A DNA stretch of 64,000 nucleotides, taken from Lophius americanus. Lineage: Eukaryota > Chordata > Actinopteri > Lophiiformes > Lophiidae. Under the pieces are notes generated by a model, which was given only the letters and a program-made list of their open reading frames with translations, was not told the origin of the DNA and made no database searches. The DNA lies in contig JBBDHG010000036.1 of the NCBI GenBank assembly GCA_037951165.1, positions 699,501 through 763,500 of the forward strand. Reading direction: 5' to 3'. The position numbers and the translations under genes were made by a program. This document shows, one piece after another, positions 1 to 10,916 of the stretch (position 1 is the stretch's first letter; the number at the start of each line of letters is the position of its first letter).

Positions 1-650
1 TGTGGAGGAGGAGGAGGAGGTCAAACGTGGAGGAGGTCAGAGATGTGGAGGAGGAGGAGGAGGTCAGACATGTGGAGGAGGTCAGACATGTGGAGGAGGA
101 GGAGGTCAGACATGTGGAGGAGGTCAGACATGTGGAGGAGGAGGTCAGACATGAGGAGGAGGTCAGACATGTGGAGGAGGAGGAGGTCAGACATGTGGAG
201 GAGGTCAGACATGTGGAGGAGGTCAGACATGTGGAGGTGGTCAGAGATGTGGAGGAGGAGGAGGAGGTCAGACATGTGGAGGAGGAGGAGGTCAGACATG
301 TGGAGGAGGAGGAGGTCAGACATGTGGAGGAGGAGGAGGAGGTCAGACATGTGGAGGAGGAGGAGGAGGTCAAACGTGGAGGAGGTCAGAGATGTGGAGG
401 AGGAGGAGGAGGTCAGACATGTGGAGGAGGTCAGACATGTGGAGGAGGAGGTCAGACATGTGGAGGAGGTCAGACATGTGGAGGAGGAGGTCAGACATGA
501 GGAGGAGGTCAGACATGTGGAGGAGGAGGAGGTCAAACATGTGGAGGAGGTCAGAGATGTGGAGGAGGAGGAGGAGGTCAGACATGTGGAGGAGGTCAGA
601 GATGTGGAGGAGGAGGAGGAGGTCAGTCATGAGGAGGAGGTCAGGGTAGA
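1..650. repeat. GGAGGAGGTCAGACATGT-type minisatellite
   Basis: Tandem units of 15 to 24 bases, made of a variable number of GGA triplets followed by GGTCAGACATGT. It is purine-rich and open in several frames, which produces spurious proteins. Each unit carries AGGTCA. It runs off the left edge, in the intron (or beyond) after the last visible lipase exon. Confidence 0.95.
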
Positions 651-1155
651 GTTGCTGCTCCTTCACATCTAGAGGAACTAGGTGAAGAGGTCCATTCAGG
701 ATCCTCCAGGACAACCCGAGGTAGTACCAGAACCCTCTGGAGGGTCTCGGATCATGGTGGGCAGTGTCTCCTCTCGTCTCTCCTCGTGTCCTCCTTATTC
801 TCCCTGCTGTGCTCCTCTTTCCTCCGTCTGCTGTGGGTGGACCATCTGAGCGATCAGATCTCAGCAGGTTCCTTCATCCTTCAGGCCGTTCCCTCAGCGG
901 AGGATCTTTGCTGAAGGGTTCTCTTTGCAGTCCAGAACCAGAACCAAGTTCTCACTCGTTTTCAGGCCCAGAAAGAAGCAGAGGGCAAACGCGGCAGACG
1001 TTAACTTTCCCGGTAAAAACCGTCGTGTAAACGCTAACGGGAAACTAACGCTGACGCTAACGCTAACGGGAGGGATGGGCTGAGATGCTGTGGTGGGAGG
1101 AGTCAGTATTGTGAGTGGCAGCAGGAAGCATCAATCATCAGAGAGTTTTTCTCAC
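651..1155. other. Unassigned sequence in lipase intron
   Basis: Unique-looking sequence with a small CTAACG-like repeat near 1028-1070. I found no exon matching the next lipase segment (the CNHLRSY region) on the minus strand. Confidence 0.5.
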
Positions 1156-1272
1156 CCTGCCAGAAGGAGTCCAGGTCGGAGGGTTTTCCTCTGTTGGCGG
1201 TGCAGCCCGGCATCAGCTCCCCGCCGTTGGGGTAGAAGTCCATGTGGCCCACGGGTTTGGACATTCCCAGAC
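1156..1272 (-). CDS. Lipase coding exon G: start of lid region
   Basis: 117 bases, acceptor TGGTTCAG, donor CAGG|GTGAGA. It encodes GLGMSKPVGHMDFYPNGG, then ELMPGCTANRGKPSDLDSF and WQG. This is the conserved strand before the lid and the first lid cysteine. It is the last exon I can recognise; the next, expected to carry the catalytic His, is not seen between 1 and 1155. Confidence 0.9.
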
Positions 1273-4200
1273 CTGAACCAACGGAAGCAGAGACATGGTT
1301 CCCGTTAAAGACCGGGTCTCCGTCGGGGAGGACGCTGAAGGCTCCCTGAAGACGAGCGAGGCCGCAGAGACAGCTGGGACATGTTCTAACGCAGGAGTCA
1401 TAGCAGGTAAAATACAGAACCAACAACAGAACCACAAACCCGGTCCAACAAGAGTCAACTGGGACACGTACCAAGTTTATTGGACCACGGAAGTCCGTCA
1501 GTATGAATGACGTCCACAAAGAGGGCGTCGCCGGTGTCCAGACGCACGGAGACGTCGGTGTCCTGGAAGTAAGGTTCCGCTGGGTCCAATCCTGAAACCA
1601 GAGGGATCAACAGAACTCCCCTTTAAACAGAACCACTGCTGTACACTAACAGAACCACTGCTGTGCACTAACAGAACCACTGCTGTGCACTAACAGAACC
1701 TATGCTGTACACTAACAGAACCACTGCTGTGCACTAACAGAACCAATGCTGTGCACTAACAGAACCTATGCTGTGCACTAACAGAACCGCTGCTGTACAC
1801 TAACAGAACCCCTGCTGTACACTAACAGAACCGCTGCTGTACACTAACAGAACCGCTGCTGTACACTAACAGAACCGCTGCTGTGCACTAACAGAACCAC
1901 TGCTGTACACTAACAGAACCGCTGCTGTGCACTAACAGAACCTCTGCTGTGCACTAACAGAACCACTGCTGTACACTAACAGAACCACTGCTGTACACTA
2001 ACAGAACCTCTGCTGTGCACTAACAGAACCTCTGCTGTACACTAACAGAACCACTGCTGTACACTAACAGAACCTCTGCTGTGCACTTTCTCCTTCCGTC
2101 AGTCATGAGACACGACCACAGAACCTCCTGATCATCTTGAGACCCACATTCAGAACATACTACTGGAACATCGGGTCAAAGAACCTTGAATAATCTGGAC
2201 GCTCTGGCTGAGAGATTCCTGCGGTGACATTAAAGTAAGAGAAAACATAAAAGGTCGTGGGAACGAGATCATTTATGCCAGGAGGTCTTCAGCGCCGTCC
2301 CCGTCAACCACATGTCAAAGACATCAAAGCCTTCAAGTTGTGTTTTCAAAGTCGATTCAAAGGTCACAAAGACATCTAAGAACTTCAGTCACATGATAAC
2401 GACATCAAGTTATTCGTCACAGAGACATCAAAGCCGTCGTTTCCACCGTTGGACCTGAGGTGGACTGAAGGTCTTTTGTAAACCATCTGAGCGAAAAAGA
2501 TTCCATAAAGAACGTGTTTCTGACAATGATTGACAGTTGTGTCTTTGTTCCAACGAGGGACATCCCAGTAAAAACAGTAAAAATAATAACAACCTGTGAT
2601 TCTTGTGAGGTCCCGGATTCTGGTTCCGACGTCTCCTGCGGCGTGAGCGCCGAGGCCGTGTCCAATCAGGTGGAACCCGGAGGTCATCTGGTTGAAGCTA
2701 CCCTGGAACATGAATATTAAATGATGTTCTGTGTGAATGTCCTCTGACCTTCAGCCTCTGTCTGTCCAATCCAGGGAGGGGAGCCGTTGGATTATGGGTA
2801 AATTATATATATATTATATATATATGCCCCTTTGGTGTCGCAAAGACATCAAAGGCTTCACATCACATGTCACTGTGACAACAAAGCCATCATGTTACCT
2901 GTCAACAAGTTGTGTCAAAGACATCAAAGTCATCATGTTACCTGTCAACAAGTTGTGTCAAAGACATCAAAGTCATCATGTTACCTGTCAACAAGTCGTG
3001 TCAAAGACATCAAAGTCATCATGTTACCTGTCAACAAGTTGTGTCAAAGACATCAAAGTCATCATGTTACCTGTCAACAAGTCGTGTCAAAGACATCAAA
3101 GTAATCCTATTACATGTCATCAAGTCGTGTAAGAAAAGGATGTGTCAAGGACATAAAAGCCAGCAGGTATTGTGTCGCAAACGTATCAAAGACATCAAAG
3201 ACATCAAAGACATCGTGTTACGTGTCATTAAGTCGTGTCAAAAACATCAAGTGATGTGTCAAGGACATCAAAGCCACCACGCTTCTTAGAATGTAACTGA
3301 GTACTAGGTCATTGGTTGGGAGTGACGCCCAGCAGGTTTACCATGAGGAAGGTCATCATGGACGCCACCTGAGCCGCCACCACCCTGGCGTTATTGGCTG
3401 CCTGCACATATCGAGTCTTCACGCCGTTCTTCCACTCCACAGCGATGCAGTTCACGTTCTCCTTCTTCACCATGACCTAGTGATGTTTCACAGCAACGAC
3501 ACTCAGGAGTTAAAGAGTCACTCAGTCCAGCTTATAAAGGTTTAGTCACGTTATTCCTGCTCTTTAAGGGAAGAGCTTCTTCAGGAATAAAGATTCCCAG
3601 AGTCTCTGACGCTCAGAAGAAGCTACAAACATCTTCAGTTGTGAACCAGCAGTGGAGAAGGTCCATTCAAAGCTGGAGGTTCTCACCTTACACATCTCCT
3701 GCGGCCAGTCCTCCTCTCCTTCGTCCAGATAACCAGGAATGACGAAGCGAGTCTTTCTCGTTCCTCTGTAGTTCGACGCCTGGATGCTTTGATCAGCTTT
3801 TATCTCCTGTGGGCGTCGAGAGAAGGATTCAGAACTTATGGTCTGTCTTCATGCAACCTTCACGTTTACAGCAGTGCTAAAAGCTTTGGGACACGTTATC
3901 GTTCTTGTTGGTGTCGTACGTATATTTACAGTAGCTCAGAACTCTTCTCGTGTTTATTCGAGGTAAGGGGGCGCTTCATTTGGTCGCCTGTATCTACAGC
4001 GTCCTGGAGACTCACAGACTTTACAAGGTGGGTCTGGTGGACCTTCATCTACTCTGGTTAAACTCAGTCCAGGTGAAATGCTGGGTCCACGCTGGGCCGT
4101 TTGTGAGATGACAGCCGAGGTAGTAACAGAGGGGGAACGAAACATCTGTTTAAACAGGATTCCTCTGTGAGGTGGACTAGATTCAACATTTAGATGACAT

Positions 4201-7102
4201 ATGCAACTCACTACCAAAAGACTCAAAAGCAGCTAGTAGCGGTCAGCAGCTAGTGGCGGTCAGCAGCTAGTAGCGGTCAGCAGCTAGTAGCGGTCAGCAG
4301 CTAGTAGCGGTCAGCAGCTAGTAGCGGTCAGCAGCTAGTGGCGGTCAGCAGCTAGTAGCGGTCAGCAGCTAGTAGCGGTCAGCAGCTAGTAGTTCTGTAC
4401 CCCCAGGACCTCTGAGATGGATCTAATAACAGCCTGTTGAGTATTTGTGTCTCTACTTTGATCAAATAACAAACTAAACCTTCTCTTGCCTGGTAGTAGC
4501 GGTTCTGCTTGGTGAAGAGGAGGAAGCGGGTTCCGATCTCCTCAGGGTGCCAGGGCAGCGCAGCGACGGGTCGCTGTGGCGTGGACCCCCAGGGAGGAAG
4601 GTCATCAAAGCAACCTAGTTCATCAAAGCAGACCTCAGCCGCTGTGGAAACAGGATCAGAGAGACGGAACCGGACCTGATCAGAATTTAATGTTAGAGAG
4701 TAGAAAGACGTTGTCTCTAGAAATTACTGTAAAATAGAGTAAAATACAGTAAAATACAGTAAAATACTGTAAATTCAAAACAACACACCACAGTAGAATG
4801 TAAAGTGACGGATTCAAAGAAACAATGAATAACTTTAGAATTTATGGTCAGAAATTAGACTGAATTTGAAAAGACGCGGGTGGTAATGCTATTATTTATG
4901 TAAAATAACGGCAGCTACGGTCGTCAGAGTTTTATTCTACAAAAAATATGAACCTGAAAACAGAACCATAATGAAGCTTCGATGTAGTTTTTCAATATTC
5001 TTACGGTACATGGTGCTGATTTTAAAGATGATTTTCACAGATGTACACAGACGTACATACACAGACATACATAGACATACATAGACCTACACAGACGTAC
5101 ACAGACGTACATACATAGACCTACACAGACGTACACAGATGTACACAGACATACATACACAGACATACATACACAGACATACACAGACATACATAGACCT
5201 ACACAGACGTACACAGACATACATACATAGACCTACACAGACGTACACAGATGTACACAGACATACATAGACCTACACAGACGTACACAGACGTACACAG
5301 ACGTACACAGACATACATACACAGACATACATAGACCTACACAGACGTACACAGACGTACACAGACGTACACAGACGTACACAGACGTACACAGACATAC
5401 ATACACAGACATACATAGACCTACACAGACGTACACAGACGTACACAGACGTACACAGACGTACACAGACATACATACACAGACATACATAGACCTACAC
5501 AGACGTACACAGACGTACACAGACGTACACAGATGTACACAGACATACATACACAGACATACATACACAGACATACACAGACATACATAGACCTACACAG
5601 ACGTACACAGACATACATACATAGACCTACACAGACGTACACAGATGTACACAGACATACATAGACCTACACAGACGTACACAGACGTACACAGACGTAC
5701 ACAGACATACATACACAGACATACATAGACCTACACAGACGTACACAGACGTACACAGACGTACACAGACGTACACAGACGTACACAGACATACATACAC
5801 AGACATACATAGACCTACACAGACGTACACAGACGTACACAGACGTACACAGACGTACACAGACATACATACACAGACATACATAGACCTACACAGACGT
5901 ACACAGACGTACACAGACGTACACAGACGTACACAGACGTACACATACATACACAGACGTACACAGACGTACACAGACGTACACAGACGTACACAGACGT
6001 ACACAGACGTACACATACGTACACAGACGTACACAGACGTACACAGACGTACACAGACGTACACAGACGTACACAGACGTACACAGACGTACACAGACGT
6101 ACACAGACGTACACATACATACACAGACGTACACAGACGTACACAGACGTACACAGACGTACACAGATGTACACAGATGTACATAGACCTACACATACAT
6201 ACACAGACGTACACAGACGTACATACACAGACGTACACAGACGTACACATACATACACAGACGTACACAGACGTACACAGACGTACACAGACGTACACAG
6301 ATGTACATAGACCTACACAGACGTACACAGACATACATAGACCTACACAGATGTACACAGACATACATACACAGACATACATAGACCTACACAGACGTAC
6401 ACAGACGTACACAGACATACATACACAGACGTACACAGACGTACACAGACCTACACAGACGTACACAGACATACATACACAGACGTACACAGACGTACAC
6501 AGACATACATACACAGACATACATAGACCTACACAGACGTACACAGACGTACACAGACATACATACACAGACGTACACAGACGTACACAGACCTACACAG
6601 ACGTACACAGACATACATACACAGACGTACACAGACGTACACAGACGTACACAGACATACATACACAGACGTACACATACATACACAGACGTACACAGAC
6701 GTACATACACAGACGTACACATACATACACAGACGTACACAGACGTACATACACAGACATACACAGACATACACAGTCGTACACAGACGTACACAGACGT
6801 ACACAGATGTACATAGACCTACACAGACGTACACAGACGTACACAGACATACATACACAGACATACATAGACATACACAGACGTACACAGACGTACATAC
6901 ACAGACATACACAGACATACACAGTCGTACACAGACGTACACAGATCCGGTCTCACTCGGCCCACTAAACAGATTTTCTGACCCTGCTGATTGACAGACT
7001 GTCAGCGTCAGAATCAACCCCTGGACTCGACACTGAAGGCGTCTCACCGTGAGAGGCGCCGATGACGAGGCAGAGCAGACCCAATCTCCACATCTGAGAC
7101 AT
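1156..7102 (-). CDS. Pancreatic lipase family gene (PNLIP/PNLIPRP-like), 5' part; likely pseudo-lipase
   Basis: Seven coding exons joined by good splice sites give 269 codons plus one base without a stop, colinear with vertebrate pancreatic lipase from signal peptide to lid loop. Order: hydrophobic signal peptide (residues 1 to about 18), first mature segment with paired cysteines (VCFDELGCF), the RKTRF strand, the VNC-VEWK region, the nucleophile elbow, the GLDPAEP loop carrying the catalytic Asp, then VGHMDFYPNGG and the start of the lid at the MPGC cysteine. The family hydrolyses dietary triacylglycerol in the gut with colipase. Here the elbow reads GHGLGAH instead of GHSLGAH (Gly at residue 170), so the nucleophile is absent, and the usual HG of the oxyanion loop reads PG. 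The frame is otherwise intact, so an expressed inactive paralogue is more likely than a decayed gene. The catalytic His and the C-terminal PLAT domain lie beyond the left edge. Which paralogue it is cannot be decided here. Confidence 0.9.
1472..1591 (-). CDS. Lipase coding exon F: catalytic Asp loop
   Basis: 120 bases, acceptor TGGTTTCAG, donor CTTG|GTACGT. With one base from the previous exon it reads GLDPAEPYFQDTDVSVRLD, then TGDALFVDVIHTDGLPWSN. The catalytic aspartate of GLDPAEP is retained, so only the serine of the visible triad members is lost. Confidence 0.9.
1628..2088. repeat. 22-bp minisatellite in lipase intron
   Basis: About 21 copies of a 22-base unit (GCTGTRCACTAACAGAACCN), varying mainly at two positions. 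It fills much of the intron between exons E and F. The remaining 2,089-2,593 is unique and shows no exon. Confidence 0.95.
2594..2702 (-). CDS. Lipase coding exon E: nucleophile elbow with Gly for Ser
   Basis: 109 bases, acceptor GTTCCAG, donor ACAG|GTTGTT. It encodes GSFNQMTSGFHLIGHGLG, then AHAAGDVGTRIRDLTRIT. The elbow consensus GHSLG has GGC (Gly) at 2655-2657 in place of the serine codon, a change that can arise from AGC by one base. Everything around it is family-like, so a misplaced frame does not explain it. Confidence 0.9.
2889..3280. repeat. 43-bp minisatellite in lipase intron
   Basis: Units containing TGTCAAAGACATCAAAGTCA repeat with a 43-base period from about 2,911 (checked at 2911 and 2954), then degenerate toward 3,280. 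Lies between exons D and E. Confidence 0.9.
3342..3476 (-). CDS. Lipase coding exon D: VNC-VEWK region
   Basis: 135 bases in phase 0, acceptor CACTAG, donor CTCATG|GTAAAC. It encodes VMVKKENVNCIAVEWKNG, then TRYVQAANNARVVAAQVA, matching the family segment NLFKVESVNCICVDWKGG and what follows. No stop or frameshift. Confidence 0.88.
3687..3806 (-). CDS. Lipase coding exon C: RKTRF strand and oxyanion loop
   Basis: 120 bases in phase 0 between acceptor GCCCACAG and donor AAG|GTGAGA. It encodes EIKADQSIQASNY, then RKTRFVIPGYLDEGEEDW and EMCK. The family normally has IIHGF at the loop after RKTRF; here it is VIPGY, so the histidine before the glycine is proline (codon 3735-3737). Length and phase match the family exon. 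Confidence 0.88.
4228..4391. repeat. 17-bp minisatellite in lipase intron
   Basis: About ten copies of AGCAGCTAGTAGCGGTC, with TAG/TGG variants, in the intron between exons B and C. Confidence 0.95.
4490..4641 (-). CDS. Lipase coding exon B: N-terminal mature segment
   Basis: 152 bases, acceptor TTTCCACAG, 50 full codons without a stop. It encodes EVCFDELGCF, then PPWGSTPQRP, then LPWHPEEIGTRFLLFT, matching the first mature segment of pancreatic lipases, including the two early cysteines. The exon ends CAG followed by GCAAGA, a GC rather than a GT donor. The exon boundary falls at the same Gln as in the mammalian gene. Confidence 0.88.
4642..5037. other. Lipase intron, unique part
   Basis: AT-rich sequence with a short AAAATACAGT tandem (about 4,735-4,770). 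No exon seen. Confidence 0.5.
5038..6946. repeat. 10-bp ACAGACGTAC minisatellite, 1.9 kb
   Basis: Array of ACAGACGTAC and variants (ACAGACATAC, ATAGACCTAC) in the lipase intron between the signal-peptide exon and exon B. Blocks recur with a 394-base higher-order period in the left part (for example 5251 against 5645). It is open in many frames, giving artefactual polypeptides of 100 to 300 residues. Confidence 0.95.
7048..7102 (-). CDS. Lipase coding exon A: start codon and signal peptide
   Basis: The exon follows a pyrimidine-rich acceptor (TTTCTTCCTCAG) and opens directly with ATG. It encodes MSQMWRLGLLCLVIGASH, a typical secretory signal peptide, and ends at CACG|GTGAGA. A second ATG three codons in could also serve as start. 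The exon ends one base into a codon, completed by CG of the next exon to give Ala. The first ATG is chosen because it begins the exon and is in frame. Confidence 0.85.
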
Positions 7103-7168
7103 CTGAGGAAGAAACAGAACCATGAGGAGTTCTAACAGAGACTTGAACGGGTTCGTCTGAGTACTCAC

Positions 7169-7212
7169 CTCCAGTCCAGACCAGAAGGTCCGTCCCCTCA
7201 GGGCCTTAAATA
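7169..7212 (-). promoter_or_regulatory. Lipase core promoter and short leader exon
   Basis: Read on the minus strand, a TATA-like TATTTAA (7212-7206) is followed about 30 bases on by the expected start near 7180, then a consensus donor GGAG|GTGAGT at 7169/7168. The short intron ends at the acceptor of the signal-peptide exon (7103). A tiny untranslated first exon is the simplest reading. The exact start site is inferred. Confidence 0.55.
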
Positions 7213-7288
7213 GTCCAGACCGAGACTTAGACCACGTAGGCGTGAGAAACCCACAGCTGACAGACGGCCTGATAAGAAAGTCCACTCA

Positions 7289-9660
7289 CAAACTGAACCA
7301 TACTAAACTGAACCATACTAAACCATACTAAACTGAACTGAACCATACTAAACCATACTAAACTAAACTGAACCATACTAAACCATACTAAACTAAACCA
7401 TACTAAACCATACTAAACTAAACTGAACCATACTAAACCATACTAAACTAAACTGAACCATACTAAACCATACTAAACTGAACCATACTAAACTGAACCA
7501 TACTAAACTAAACCATACTAAACTAAACCATACTAAACTAAACCATACTAAACTAAACTGAACCATACTAAACTAAACCATACTAAACTAAACCATACTA
7601 AACTAAACCATACTAAACTAAACTGAACCATACTAAACTAAACCATACTAAACTAAACCATACTAAACTAAACTGAACCATACTAAACTAAACCATACTA
7701 AACTAAACTAAACCATACTAAACTGAACCATACTAAACCATACTAAACTAAACTGAACCATACTAAACCATACTAAACTGAACTGAACCATACTAAACTG
7801 AACTGAACCATACTAAACTGAACCATACTAAACCATACTAAACTAAACTGAACCATACTAAACTGAACCATACTAAACTGAACCATACTAAACTAAACTG
7901 AACCATACTAAACTGAACCATACTAAACTGAACCATACTAAACTAAACCATACTAAACTAAACCATACTAAACTAAACTGAACCATACTAAACTGAACCA
8001 TACTAAACTGAACCATACTAAACTAAACTGAACCATACTAAACTAAACCATACTAAACTAAACCATACTAAACTAAACTGAACCATACTAAACTAAACCA
8101 TACTAAACTAAACTAAACCATACTAAACTGAACCATACTAAACCATACTAAACTAAACTGAACCATACTAAACCATACTAAACTGAACTGAACCATACTA
8201 AACTGAACTGAACCATACTAAACTGAACCATACTAAACCATACTAAACTAAACTGAACCATACTAAACTGAACCATACTAAACTGAACCATACTAAACTA
8301 AACTGAACCATACTAAACTGAACCATACTAAACTGAACCATACTAAACTAAACTGAACCATACTAAACTGAACCATACTAAACTGAACCATACTAAACTA
8401 AACCATACTAAACTAAACCATACTAAACTAAACTGAACCATACTAAACTGAACCATACTAAACTGAACCATACTAAACTAAACTGAACCATACTAAACTG
8501 AACCATACTAAACTAAACTGAACCATACTAAACTGAACCATACTAAACTGAACCATACTAAACTAAACTGAACCATACTAAACTAAACCATACTAAACTG
8601 AACCATACTAAACTAAACTGAACCATACTAAACTAAACCATACTAAACTGAACCATACTAAACTAAACTGAACCATACTAAACTGAACCATACTAAACTA
8701 AACTGAACCATACTAAACTGAACCATACTAAACTGAACCATACTAAACTAAACTGAACCATACTAAACTAAACCATACTAAACTGAACCATACTAAACTA
8801 AACTGAACCATACTAAACTAAACCATACTAAACTAAACTAAACCATACTAAACTAAACTAAACCATACTAAACTGAACCATACTAAACTAAACTGAACCA
8901 TACTAAACTGAACCATACTAAACTGAACCATACCATACTAAACTAAACTAAACCAAACTAAACTAAACTAAACCATACTAAACTTAACCAAACCATACTA
9001 AACTAAACTAAACCAAACCATGCTAAACTAAACTAAACCAAACCATACTAAACTAAACCAAACCATACTAAACTAAACTAAAGCATACTAAACTTAACCA
9101 AACCATACTAAACTAAACCAAACCAAACTAAACTAAACTAAACCAAACCATGCTAAACTAAACTAAACCAAACCATACTAAACTAAACTAAACCAAACCA
9201 TACTAAACTAAACTAAAGCATACTAAACTTAACCAAACCATACTAAACTAAACCAAACCAAACTAAACTAAACTAAACCATACTAAACTAAACTAAACCA
9301 AACCATACTAAACTAAACTAAACCATACTAAACTTAACCAAACCATACTAAACTAAACTAAACCAAACCATGCTAAACTAAACTAAACCAAACCATACTA
9401 AACTAAACCAAACCATACTAAACTAAACTAAACCATACTAAAATAAAATAAACTAAACCATACTAAACTAAACTAATCTAAACTAAACTAATCTAAACTA
9501 AACTAAACTAATCTAAACTAAACTAAACTAATCTAAACTAAACTAATCTAAACTAAACTAAACTAATCTAAACTAATCTAAACTAAACTAAACTAATCTA
9601 AACTAAACTAAACTAAACTAAACTAATCTAAACTAAACTAAACTAAACTAAACTAAACTC
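7289..9660. repeat. AACCATACTAAACTGA satellite, 2.4 kb
   Basis: Made of mixed pentamers (AACTA, AACTG, AACCA, TACTA), changing to AACTAAACTAATCT near the right end. A block containing AACTGAACTG recurs about 405 bases apart (7776 and 8181). It starts less than 100 bases upstream of the lipase TATA-like box. Confidence 0.95.
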
Positions 9661-10916
9661 GTAAGAAAGAATCCATATTCATTTACGGTAAAATACCTGC
9701 AGCTGTGTTGGACAGAATTTCACCTTAAGGTCCTGGACCTAATTCCATCAGGGCGTCATTACTTTACAGAAAACCTCCTCCTGTTTCTAGAGCACACCTG
9801 TCAAACTCAAGGCCGGCGGGCCACATCCGGCCCACACAACAATTATATCCGGCCCGTGAGACACTATTTAATGTTTGATCAAATCTGGCCCGCCGGTATA
9901 CAGCACAAACACCACAGATACTACATGTCCCACAATGCACTGCGACAGCCGGCACGCCAATCAATAGCGCCAGCGCTTCTCCTGCTCCTCTTACATCAGC
10001 GTTCATCCAGTCACTCCGTAAACATCAGAATAATCCTCAGAGGAGGTGCTGCGGAGAACACGAGGAGAAATAGTTTATAATAAACATAAATAATAAAGGT
10101 TGTAGCAAACAGAAGTCACGTGTTCACGAGGCGTCGAGGTGCGTTCACGTCCACCGGACGTTAAACGTGTCGGTGCTGCTGCGTCAAAAACGAAAAAACA
10201 CATTTAATGTGAAATACTCCTTTATTCTGTTTCTACTTTTACTCTTTTATTGTGGCGGGAGACTGAAGAGTCAGAATTATTCCAGATGTTTACCAACAAA
10301 CATTTAAAGTTTATTCCGGTCGTCAAATCTGTAATTTGAGTATTTTCCATTCCGTTGGTTTGTTCAGAATTCTATAAAATAAGAGTAAAATAGTCGTAAT
10401 AGCTCAGATTAAGAAGGTCCAGTTTGAGTTCTGTTGGATGTGGACCCTGATCTAGAGGGTCTCTCCTGAGTCTTCTTCATGAAGGTCGTTCCGGTCAGCT
10501 CGTGACGATGACGTCATTTGTTCATGAGATGATTGTAAATCTTCACACATTTATTTTATCTCTGCATGAAACTTGTTGTTTAATTTGTTCGAGCGGTAAA
10601 AACGTCTTTGGCCACCAGGTGGCGATGATGTCATGAAGATTCACGGCAGTTGGAGCAGAAGTTCCTGAGGAAGAACCTTTGACTCTGACGGAGTTTCTGC
10701 TCATAATGTCTGAAGTCATGTAGAAAAACAATAAAGTTTTGATCCAACTGTTCTACCAACACCAGAACCTGCTGACACACATGCATGCGGGTCCAAAGCA
10801 TGAGCAGGAACGGATCTTCTCAGGTCCACCGAAGCATCTGAGCAGGAACGGATCTTCTCAGGTCCACCGAAGCATCTGAGCAGGCTTCAGGTCCAGACAT
10901 TCAGAGGTGGACTGAC
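9661..10916. other. Intergenic, with a possible DNA-transposon end
   Basis: Mostly unique. At 9,798-9,900 the phrase CAAACTCAAGGCCGGCGGGC and the following CCACATCCGGCCCAC resemble the ends of hAT-type elements common in vertebrates; this is from memory of such repeats and is weak. At 10,800-10,875 there are two 41-base direct copies containing GAGCAGGAACGGATCTTCTC. Confidence 0.3.

Noticed and set aside
1028..1070. CTAACG repeats resembling a telomere unit
   Set aside because: Too short and not the vertebrate CCCTAA unit.
5627..6968. Long frames (up to 313 codons) of Cys/Val/Tyr or Thr/Asp repeats
   Set aside because: They are the 10-bp minisatellite translated; no start context, domain or splice structure.
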